64,000 nt of DNA, from NCBI GenBank assembly GCA_016125085.1, contig WGMM01000030.1:62001-126000 (forward strand), read 5' to 3'. Every line of letters begins with the position of its first letter. Position 1 is the first letter of the stretch. The position numbers and the translations under genes are program-made. Below, in pieces: positions 19,501 through 31,500 of this stretch. Origin of the DNA: a bacterium. Its GTDB lineage: Bacteria; Planctomycetota; Planctomycetia; Isosphaerales; Isosphaeraceae. The notes beneath the pieces are model-generated. The model made no database searches and was not told where the DNA came from. It saw only the letters and a list, made by a program, of their open reading frames with translations.

Positions 19501-22500
19501 CATGGTGGCCATTTCGCTGGTCGGAGCGGAGCTGCGCGGCGGCCATGTGACGCTCGATGCCCTGGCCAATAACACCCGTGTGTTCTTCGACGACGACACC
19601 CTCACCACCCCCGAATTCGTCGCGGAGACTGTAGCGGGCGTGGTCGAGGGGCTGGCTGCACTGATCGGCGGCGTGGCGATCTCTCGTGCCAGTGCCGTGA
19701 TCACGATCGACCCGGCCACGAAGATCGTGGCGACGAGCGTGGACGCCAATGCCGCGGCACTCACCAGCGCGACTTCGTCGCCTATCGGCCTGGCCGTCGG
19801 CGTGGCGATCGGCATCGCCGAATCGACGGCCGAAGTGATCGTCGCCGGCGACATCACGACGACGGGCGACGCCAGCTTCCAGGCCAGGACGGACAACACG
19901 CTCGACGTGCGCGGCGACGCTTCGGCCATCGTGGAATTCGCCGCCGGCATCGCCGTTTCGGTGCTCAATTCCAGCGCCCTGGTGGACATTCGGGAATCCG
20001 CGATGTTGAACGTCGGCGGCGACCTGCGGATTCAGGCAGACGACTTCGACCGCAACTACACGGCCGCCCGTTCGAATTCCGGCCGCGACGGATCGATCGC
20101 AGCCGCCGTGGCGGTTTCGGTGGAAAACGGCAAGACGATCGCCCGGCTCGACGGCTCGGCGAACGTCGGAGGCGATATCCTCGTCAACGCCTTGCAGCAG
20201 AAGGGACAAATTCTCGGGAGCAAGCTGGCCGTCGTCCCTGCCTATTACACTGGCGTGCATGCCGCGGCGGGAGTCAACACCGACGCCACGGGCGACTTGC
20301 TGGATGACTCGATGAGCGCCGTCGTGGGCACGTTTATCGTCGGCCCACTCAAGAGATTCTTCATCAATCCCTTCGTGGACGCGGTGAAAAGGGCGCTGGA
20401 AATGCCGGCGGTCTCCGACGCGCTTCCCTTCGACGTCGGTGCCGGGATCGCCGTGGTCGTCGACAACAATTTCGTCGAAGCCCGCATCGGCGACGGGGCG
20501 AACCGCGTTGACCCCGCCGGCGACGATTTCGTGAAGTCCGACGGCTCGATCGAAGTCCATGCCCGGACATCGAACGTGCCGGACATCACGGCCAAATCGC
20601 TGATGCAGAATCCGCCGACTGTGTCCGGCCCCCGTGAAAGTCTGCCGAAAAAGACGAAATTCGGCGGCTCCGTGGCCTTGGCTTCCGGCACATATAACGA
20701 TACGGCCAGGGCTTACGTCAACGACGGTGCCGTCGTGAACGCGGCCGGTGCCCTCAGCATCCGTTCCGAGACGCTCAACGAGATCGCCGCTGGCCTGCAG
20801 GACACGTTCGCGCAATCGCCCGTGCCCGACTTCGTATCGACCGACGGCGTTCGCACCCTTCATATCGGTGATATCGTCTCTGTAGCCGATGACCACACGG
20901 CCGGCGGCGATCCCGGCAAGTGGTATCGTTATCGAGGCATCGACGGCGTCTCGAAGAACCTCTCGCAGGAAAACTATGCCGACCTCAACCGCTGGGATTT
21001 CCTCGGCATGGCCGAAGTCTTCGCCGCCAAGTCGGTCATCGCGGATGTGACCAACGCCCTGGCGAACAGCTTCGGCGTGGAAAAACTCTTCAATTCCTGG
21101 AGCCAGGCCACGGCCGCCAGTGACAAGGTCGCCGTCGCCGGAGCGGCGACCGTACTCGTCGTCGATCACGAATCCTCGGCATACATCGGCGCCGGTGCCA
21201 CCATCAATCAGGCCCCGCGATTCGCCCAGGCCGAAGGCATCCAGCATGTTTCGGTCGAGGCTTCCAGCACGAATCAGGGCATCCACTTCGGCGGTAATCT
21301 CGCCCTGCCCGGCTTCAATCTCAGTCTCGCCAACAACTCGCTCACGCTCGACAAGCCCGGCGCCGGGGCACGGGCTGGCGATACGGGAGTCGGAGCATCG
21401 TTTCTCGTCATCAACGACGTGAACGCCGTTTCCGCCGTCATCGCCGACAAGGCCCGGGTGCATGCCGACAGCCTGAAGGTGGCCGCTTCGAACGACGTAG
21501 TCGCCGCTACTCTCAATGCCTCGGGCAGCGACGCCAGCAAAAGGGGCTTCGCGGGTACGTTCGCGTTCGATTCGGTCGACAATCGCACTCTCGCCCAGAT
21601 CGACGACGGAGCTATCGTCACGGTCGGTTCGGCCGTCGTACCTGGCTCTGACGGCGAAAGCCTGGTCGTCGAAGCCCTGGACCGAACGATCGTGGTGAAC
21701 GCCGTCGGCGGCGTCGGTCTCGGCGCGAATGTGGGGGCCGGAGCCTCGATCGGTGCGAATCTTGTCCGCCGGGACACTCAGGCCGTGATTGGTTACGCGA
21801 CCGGCGATCCGGCCGATTCGCACAGCCTGACCGGTTCGATCACCGTCGCAGGCCCGGCCCGGGTCGAAGCGGTCAACGGAGGTTTCGTCGGGACGTTCTC
21901 GCTGGCTGCGGCCGTGGCCCGCGACTCGGCCAAAAACCCGCTCGGCAACGATTCCGTGAAACTGGACTTCGTCGACGGGAATTTCATCGTTTCCGGAGGG
22001 CCCGCGCTTTCCGGAGCGAGCATTTCCGGCGACGTAGCCCTGAATATCGTCGACGACCATGCCATTGCGGCCGTTTCGGGCATGACGGGCACGTTCGGCG
22101 CGGTGCTTGATATCGCCGCTACGAACGATTCGATCATCGCCCTGTTCGCCGGGGCGGCGGCCGTCACGCTCTCGGGGGGCGAATCGAGCTTCGGAATCGC
22201 CGGCGCGTTCGCTTCGAACGCCGTCATCAGCGAGACGAAGGCGTTCGTGAGCGACAGCGATCTGACGAGCGTCGGCTCGCTCGAACTTCAGGCACTTCAG
22301 AGCGACCGCGTCTTTTCCGTCACCGCCGGTGGTGCAGGTGCCATGCGATCGAGCGGCATCGCCGCCGCCGGGTCGGTTTCGGTAAACGTCGTGCTGAGCG
22401 ATACGCTCGCGTTCGTGCAGGATGCCCGTATCGACATGCACGGCGACGCGGCCATCGAAGCCCGCGACGAATCGGCTATCTGGGCGGGAGCCGGTGCGCT

Positions 22501-25500
22501 GGCTCTGGGCGGAAAGGCGGGCGTTGGTGTCGCCCTCAGCCTGAACCTGATCGGCTTCTCGACCGATACGGCGATCGTGCCCAATCGCCCAGGCAGAACC
22601 CAGGCGTTCGTGGAAAATTCCCGCCTGAGGTTCACGAGCGGGGGCTTGAGTCTGCTCGCAACGGCCGACGATCCCGCGGCGGACCCGCGCATCATCTCGG
22701 CCAGTGCCTCCGCGGGTGCCTCCACGGGCGGCCAGGGCAATATCGGCGGGGCCGGGACCGTTTCGGTCAACGTGATCAAAACCGTCACCGAAGCCTTCGT
22801 GACCGATTCGATCGTCACCGGTCCCGATTCGGTGAACATCCACGCCGTCGACGCTTCGGGGATCGTCACCGTCAGCGGGGCCGTCGGCGTGTCGCAGAAG
22901 GTGTCGTTTGGCGCTGCTTTCGGTTATGCCGAAGTGGCCAACACCACGAGGGCTTATCTGGACAATGTCGATCTCACGACGTCCGGCGCTCTGGACGTGA
23001 ATGCCGAGTCAAAATCGGTCATCGGCGCGGCGACCGTCGGCGTGGCCGTCGGCACCGGTTCGAGCAAGCTGGCGGCTGCGGGTTCGGCATCGGTGAATCT
23101 GATCACGAACACAATCGACGCCCATATTTCCGACAAGGTTACGGCCGACGACGCCATCGACACTTCGACGATCTCCACGGGCGGCGACGTCTCGGTTTCC
23201 GCTCGGGATTCATCGCTGATCGTTTCGATCTCAGGCGGCGCTTCGGTCGCATCGAAGGGTGTCGCCGTCGGTGCCGCGGTGGGGTATGACCTGATCGAAA
23301 ACGCCGTGCTGGCGTCGATCGAGGATGTCACGCTCGACGCCGTCGGTCCGGCTTCGTCGATCGAAGTCTCGGCCGAATCGTCGGCCACTCTGGTCGCCGT
23401 GGCTCTTGGCGTCGGAGCCGGGGCCGGGAACTTCGCCCTCGGCGGTTCGGTCGCCGTGAATGCGATCGCCAATTCGGTCGATGCCCATATCGCGAATTCG
23501 CCCCATGTCGCCGCGGGCGATGACGTTTCGGTGCTGGCGGCCACATCCGACACACTGATTTCCGTTGCCGGGGGCTTCGCGGCGACGAAGGACGCCGCCG
23601 TCGGGGCCGCGATCTCCTACACCTACATCGGCGGCAAGTTCGACGTCGCCAATCCTCACGCGATCGACAAGAATCCAGCCAACGCCAATCGTGTCTCCGC
23701 CTCGATCCGCAATACTCCAGTGATCGCGGGCGACGACGTGATCGTCAGTGCCTCCGACGCTCAGCCGACGGGCAACGTACCTGATAACTTCGATGTCTTC
23801 GGTGCGGCCGTCGAGCTGCCTGAAGAAGCGAAGGCCCGGATCGTGACAGTCACGGTCGGTGGCGCGGGGGCCCAGAATTTCGCCCTCGGCGGATCGGTTT
23901 CGGCGCAGGTCGTGGCCCAGACGGTGAATGCTTCGATCGAAGGCACCCAGCCGGTCCGTGCGGGCGGCGATGTCGCGATTTCCTCCACGGACAAGCTCGA
24001 TCTGACGTCCATTTCGGGTGGAGTCGCCTTCGGCAAGGCCGCGATCGGTGCCGTGGTGTCGACGCAAGTCACGAAGAACCAGGTGAATGCCGCGATCGGC
24101 GCGAATGCCGATGTCCGCGCCGGCGGCAATGTCTCGGTCCTCGCCGATCGTGGCATGGAAATCGTGCCGATCGCCGGCGCCGTGGGCGGCGCCTCGCAAG
24201 TCGGCATCGGCGGAGCGATCGTGACGCTCGTGCAGCGGGATTCCACCGTCGCTGCCATCGGCAACGACGCGAAAGTCACCGCCGTCGGCTCGGGGGCCAG
24301 CGTGTCGTTCCCGGATCAGGCACAGTCCGAAGACGGCCGCAGGATGAGTCGCCCGGCATTCGGAGTTCTCGTCGGTGCGACGACGTTCGTCGATATCCTC
24401 GGCATTTCCCTGGCTGGAGGTCTGGCGGGCAACGTCGGTCTTGCCGGATCGGCCATCGGCACGGACCTGTCGAGCACGACTTCGGCCACGATCGGGACCC
24501 GGGCCCTGATCAACCAGCCATCGCCGAACGATCCGCCGATGACGCCGCAACTTCAGAACGTGCGAGTTTTCGCTGCGGACGATACGCGGATCCGGTCATC
24601 CGCCGGAGCCCTGGGGGTAAGCGGGACGGTGGGAGTCGGCGTCGCGACGGACATCGAACTGATCACGAAATCGACCCGGGCCGCGATCGGCACCGGTGCG
24701 AAAGTGAATGCGGCGGAAGACGTTTCCGTCGAAGCCTATTCCTCGGAAGATCTGCTTTCGATCGTCGCCAGCGTCGCCGGGGCCGGCAAAGTCGCGGTGG
24801 CCGGTTCGATCGCTGTCGCCAGGCTGAATCTCGCCACGACGGCCGAAATCGGCGATTCGGCGATCGTAACCGCTCAGGGCAATGTGATCGTCGCAGCGGA
24901 CGACACGACGGAACTGACTCAGGCCGCGGGCGGAATCTCCGGGGCGATCGTCGGTGCGGGGGCGACGGTGGCGACAGTCGTGCTCGACCGGCAGACGAAC
25001 GCCCGGATCGGCAACTCCGCACAAGTGGACGCCAAGGCCCAGCGCGATGCCGTGATGGCACCGACGGGTACTATCGTTGAGAGCTTCGCAGCCCGGCCGG
25101 CGGACGATCCGGTCGCCGTGCCTGCGATCTCCCAGCCCGAGGCGACCGATCGATCGCTGTGGGACAGTCGAAAGGCATCCGCGGAACGCAAAGCGATCAA
25201 GGGCGTTGCCGTTTCTGCGACATCCTTCGACCGGCACACACTCGTCGGCGTGAGCGCCGGTGGCGGGGCCGTCGACGTCCGGGGCGTCGGGGTTGTCGAA
25301 TCGGCCACGAGCACCACCCAGGCCACCATCGGCGACAACGCGGATATCAACCTGAATCGAGACGGCGCAGGGGCGGATCAATCGGTCCTGGTCGCCGCCC
25401 TGGCCGATTATCAGAATCTAGGCATTGGCGGCACTCTTTCCGGTGGCGGCGTGGCGGCCACGCCGGGGGCTGAAGTGCTGGTTCTCAAGCTCAATACGAT

Positions 25501-28500
25501 CGCCCGGACCGGTACGAATGCCGAAGTGTCCGCCAGCCGCGATGTCGCTGTGATCGCGACGGCCAGCGAAGACCTGGCCTCGATCGCGACCACCATCGCC
25601 GCGGGCGGGGCCGCTTTCGCCGGTGCCGCGGCCACGATCGACCTGACGAACGAGACGACGGCCTCGCTCGGCAGCGGATCGGCCACACATGCGAGCAATG
25701 TCGCCGTCCAGGCCTCCGATTCGACGGATCTGGACATCGTCGCCGGTTCCGCGGCTGTCGGTGTCGGCTCGACAGGCGTGGGCGGCAGTGTCTCGATCGT
25801 GAACGTTCGCAAGCGAACCACGGCTCTGGTCGGTGACGGAGCCTCCGTCGACGCGACCGGCAGCGTTCAGGGACCGGTTCCGGGCCTCGATAGCGAAATC
25901 GCTTATGACGATCAGGGCAATGCCGTGGTGACCAGCCAGGCGATCTCTGGACTCGTCGTTCAGGCCATTTCGGGCGAATCGATCCTTTCGATCGCCGCCA
26001 GCGGCAGTGGCGGAGCTTTCGGTGGCCTGGCCGGAGTCGTGAATTTCGCCAATGTCGATGCTGACACGTTCGCCACGATCGGGGCCAACGCCCAGATCAA
26101 TCAGAACTTGCCAGGCTCGGCGGATCAGTCAGTGCATGTCGTCGCTCTCGACCGTGTGCGGATGCTGTCGATCGCCGGAGCACTTTCAGCCGGCAGCATC
26201 GGGGGCCTTTCCGGCGGCGTCGATGTCGGCCTGATCCGAAACGATACGGCCGCCCATATCGGCGACGGGGCGAAAGTCAATGCCGAAAAGGATGTTACGG
26301 TCGCCGGTCTCAGCGATACGTCGATCCGGTCCTACGTCGCCAGTGCGGCCGCGGGCGTCATCGGCCTCGCCGGGGCTGTTTCGGTCTACACCATCGGCGG
26401 AAATCTCAGTGCCGAGGGATCCAGCAGTCTCGTCGCCCGCAACGGCAATTCGACTTCCGGTTATGTCGACAGCCGGGCCAGCGCCGCGCCGATGCTGGGC
26501 AACTTCTCCGATGCCACCGACGATCCGGAACGGCCCGGCAACGACACGCTCGTCAGTGCCCGGACCCGTCTGGGCAATGACCTGCCCCGATCGGCTGGTT
26601 CAGCCTCGATGGCGTCCGTGGGTGTGCCATCAGGCACTTCGGCCACGATCGGAACAGGCGCGATCGTCGACGCCGGGGGCGATCTCGTCGTCGCGGCAAA
26701 GGGGCTCGCGCAGATCAGTCAACTCACCGGTTCCGGTCAGGCCAGCCTGTTCGGATTCGGCGGTTCGGTCAGCGTGCTCGACATCAACGCCCCCGTAAAG
26801 GCCATTGCCGGGCCATCGACACAGCTTTCTGCTGGCGGGCTGATAGCCGTACGTGCATCGGCGGATCGTAACCTCGGTGCCGAGGCCTATGCCGGTAGCG
26901 TCGGCGGGCTGGTGGGCCTGGGGGCTCAAGTGGCGGTGATCCACGACGGCAGCACGCAATCGGCGAGCCTCGATGCCGGTGTCTCCGTTCTCGCTGCCAG
27001 CCGACTGGAAGTGACGGCGAACGATCATGCCATCACTTCGGCCAAGGCCACGGGCGGAACGGTCGGTGCGGTCACAGGCGGAGCGTCGATCGCCCGAATC
27101 ACGGCCGACGGATCGACTTCTGCCACGATCGGTGCAAATACTCTCCTCGGTCAGTTCGTGCCACAGGGCGATCCGCAGACGCTTGGCTCGCTTTCGATCT
27201 CGGCCAGCTCTGCACGAGACGACCACGCCGTCGCCAACGCCGTGACGGCTGCCGTCGTGGGTGGTGCCGGCGCCGATGCTCAAGTGAAGGTCACGCCGAC
27301 GATCACGGCCCGGCTCGGCGATTCTTCGCGAGTTACGGCCTACGGCTCGACTGATATCACCGCTTCGGCTGCCCTTCGTGCCAATTCCGAAGCCCTGGGG
27401 CTGACATTCGGTGGGCTGACGGTCGGTCTTTCGTTCGCCCGGACGGAACTTTCGCCAATCATGACCTCCGAAATTGGCCAGCGGGCAATCGTTCGCATCG
27501 ATGGCGACATGCTCGTCGATACGTTCTACAACGAAACGACGGATCTTACGTCCGACGCGTCCCAGGGCTCGGGTGCGTTCGCCAAAGCGATCGCCGGTTC
27601 AGGCGCTCTGATCGCTGGATCAGGGGCAACGTCTACGGTCGTTCACAGGCCGGAGCTTCGTTCGGCTGTGCGAGAGAACGTATTCCTTGAAGCTCAGGGC
27701 GATCTCGAGGTCATGACCGTCGCGAAGAGCAAGGCCATCGCGAACGCCCTGGGCGGTGCCGTGGGGGTCATCGGTGTCGGGTCCGTCAGCGCGAGCGTCG
27801 ACGATCTCCCTCTGGTGTTCGTCAATCTTCACACGGGCACCGGGCTGCGTGCCACGGGCGACATTCGCTTCTACGCGATGTTCTCAGGCTTCGCGAACGC
27901 AGACGCCACTGCAGCAGCGGGCGGGATCGTCGGCGGTGCCGGGGCATCGGCGGTAGCCGTTTCCGCCCCGTTCGTCCATGTCACCCGCTTCGGTACGACC
28001 AGCGTTCTCGATCCCGGTTCCGCCTTCTTCTTCGCCGGGCATGACTTAAGCATACTTTCGCAGGCTAACGGTTCCGTCATCGCCAACAGCCGGGGCGTCA
28101 CAGCCGGCGGCGTGGCGGTAGGCGTTTCGGACGCACGTGCCGAATGGTCGCCGAACAGCGATGTTTCGCTCATATCGGGCACTTCGGTCGTCGCAGGTTT
28201 GATCGACCAGGGGGATGTATCGGTCAAGTCGTTGGTCAATCGCACCTTCGACGGTGCGCCGCTTGCGGGCGGACCTTCCGCGAATGCCACGGCCAGTGCC
28301 GGTACGGCGCTCCTCGGCGGTGCGGGAGCGACGGCCAACGCTCTCGCACGGCCCACTGCGAGCATCGGCCTCGGTCTGTCGGTCATCCTGCGTTCGTCGG
28401 TTCTCGTGCCTGGCGACGTGACCGTCATGACTGCATCAGGCGGTCTGGCCCAGAGCGTGGCGACCGCCGCGGCGATCGGCGGCCTGTTCGCCTTCGGTTC

Positions 28501-31500
28501 CACGACCTCCAACGCCACCGTCCAAACCTTCACAGGAATCGCGGCCGGTGCGAATACGGGTTTGCTCGCGTCGCAGAGCCTGGTCGTCACATCACGAGAC
28601 GAAAACGACGCCAACGCGACATCCATCAACTCCGGAGCAGGTTTCGCCGGCATCGCGCTCTCCAATGCGAATGCCCTCGTGACCCGGCAAAACTCCATCG
28701 TCGTTCGCGACAATGTCAATCTCACCGGCCCCGTCAATGTTGTCCTGAACGCGACCAGCGGCAATGAAGTGAATGCCTTCTCGAACGCCGACGGCCGCGG
28801 CTTCGGCGCCGGTGCCGACGCCACCGCCACGGCCGTGCTCGCTTCGGGCGGGACGACCGTCGACGCTCTGATCGCCAACCCCGCCCTGGCCAACAGCCGC
28901 GGCGCATCGAATTTCGTCGAAATCGGCAAGGGGGCGAAGGTCACGGGCGGTCAGATCACGCTCGCGAGCTTCGAAGACGGCTCAGCCGCCAACGCCACAG
29001 GCAGGTCGTTCACCGCCGGGGCCTTCACGAATTCCGATGCCGAGGCACGTGCCTATCGTCTCACTGGCACGGATATTTACGTCCGCCAGGGGGCCAGCCT
29101 CACCGCTCCGCAGGGACAGGTGCGGATTGTGGCCATGAGTCTGTCTCCGCGGTCGTTCGCCCAGTCCGTGGCCACCGCCCAGCAGGCCGCTGGCGATTCG
29201 GACACGACGGCCGTGAATTTCCTCACTTCCGGGTCTTTCGTCACGGCTGAGCCGGGATCCTCGATCACGGCCGGTACGCTGGAAGTGACCGGGGCCACAG
29301 CGGCCCGGCCCGGCTCGCCCGCGATCGACCTCTTTACCGATGCCGTTCATGCCGGCATGGCGATCGACTTCGGAACGACGACCCGTTCACCTAACAGTTC
29401 CGTCTTCTCCGGGGCCGTTTTCGATGCCACGATCAAACTCCTCTCGACGACCTCGCCGATTCCGGAACTGATCATCGCCGCCGAAGGCACTGTCACCCGT
29501 CAGAACCTGATCGAAGCGACGAGCCCCGCCGGCGACGACAATTTCCTCGTCCGTGGCAATTTTCCTCAGCTCGTCGCACCGGCTAAATTCACTATCTCGA
29601 CGCCTGCCGTCAACGGCGTCACGACCGGCACCGTTTTCCGCGGCCGGCCCACGGTCGACCGCTCCGAGTTCGCCTTCTCGGATGCCCGCATCGTCAATGA
29701 ATCGACGCGATCACTCACGATCGGCGATCTCGTCATACCCGCGAATTTCGCCGTCACCGCCCTGGTTTCCTATCCCGTGCTCGCCGGATCGACGTTCTCG
29801 CCTGTTCTGACCGGCACAGCCGTCGGCGGCACGAAGCTCGTGATCGATAACCGCGGCGGGGGCGAAATCCGAATCGCGGGCAATCTGGACAACGCTCAGG
29901 GAACCGTCGAAATCGACAGTCCCGGAGGAGCTATCCGTCAGACCGGCGGCACGATCCGAACCCGCTCGCTCACGATAGATTCCGGCTCGATCGGTACCAG
30001 CACCGCAAGGCTGGCGGTCAATTTCACGCCCCTGGCCCTCGGCTCCAGCACACTCGCAGGTTCGACTTCCGGCGATGCGTTTTTCTCCGTCAAAACCGCC
30101 AGTGCCAATGGCGACAATCCGCAGTCTCTGCTGAATTTCAGCACGGGCGGCTCGCTCGATGTCTCGGTCGCCGACGGCACCCGAATCGTGAACGGTGCGG
30201 CCGCCACGGCCCCCACCAGTCTGTTCGTCATCGGCATGAGCGTTGGCCAGTCGCTCACCATCACTTCCAACCAGACGAACATCAGCATGTCCGATGTCTC
30301 CGTGCCCAACGGCCTGGCGACGGTATTCTCGAATCTGGGCTCCGTCAAGGGGCTCGGCACCGCGACGGCCCTGCGGGGCAATATGGCGGATCTGCGCGGC
30401 GGGGCCGGAGTGGGGCCGATCACCACGCAAATCACGGCGCTGGAAGGCTACGGCGGCAACGGTAACTTCGTCGTGACCAATCAGGGGCATCTTCGCATCG
30501 GCGGAGTCAGTGCCATGGGTGGTGTTCTGGCTTTCGGGGCAGTCACGATCACGGCCTTCGGATCGCTGCGAGTCGAAGAGCAGATTCAGGGCACCACATT
30601 GACGCTGACGACCTCGGACCAGGCGACCACGGGTCAGGATCTCGTCCTTCTGGCTCTTGTCCGCGCCACGATCGGGGCCATTACGCTCAATGCCGCCGAC
30701 AGTTTCTATGCCTTGCCATTACAGGGAACCGTCGCCGTCACGACGCCCAGCACACTGACGATCAACGTCGACGGACCGCTCATCGGCAACGCGGACCCCG
30801 GTGTCGGCAGCACCATCTTCGTGAGGGCGGCTCTGGATGCACTTTCCCTGGTCATCAACGGCGGCCCGGACAATGACTCGCTCGCCCTGTTCCGGTCGTG
30901 GTCGTCCGCCAATAACCGGCCATCGACTTTCAATGGTCAGGGAGGCATCGATACGCTCCTCGGCCCCGACGTCGGAACGGTCTGGGTCGTCAATGCGATC
31001 AATGGCGGTGGGCTGGCTTCGACTTTCTCGCCGAACTTCTCCAACGTCATGAACTTCACCGGAGTCGAAAATCTCACGGGTGGCGCCGCCAGCGACACAT
31101 TCTTCTTCTTTAGTGGCGGGCGAGTCACAGGTGTCATCAACGGCGGCGGCGGGTCGAACTTCATGGGCTATTCGCAGTTCGGCCAGGGGGTCGTCGTCGA
31201 CCTGCGAAACCGCACTGCGACCGGGATCGATCAGGGCTTCGAAGCGATTGACTCGATCACCGGGTCGCAATTCGACGACATCCTGATCGGTGACGAAGGC
31301 GACAACTTCCTCGACGGGCTGGGAGGCAACGACATCCTGATCGGCATGGGCGGGAGCGATATACTCACCGGCGGCGATGGCGACGACGCTCTCTCCGGCG
31401 GCGACGGCCGCGATATTCTCATCGGCGGCCGTGGCAACGACACTCTCTTCGGCGATGCGGGTGACGATATTCTCGTCGCAGGTCTCACGACCTATGACGC

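Noticed and set aside
19118..22843. A 1,241-codon open frame antisense to the giant RTX gene, with others at 23231-24550, 17534-17983 and 18191-19075
   Set aside because: They arise from GC-rich codon bias opposite a real gene. The translations are Asp/Gly/Arg/His-rich without domain structure, and the sense frame has clear motifs throughout.
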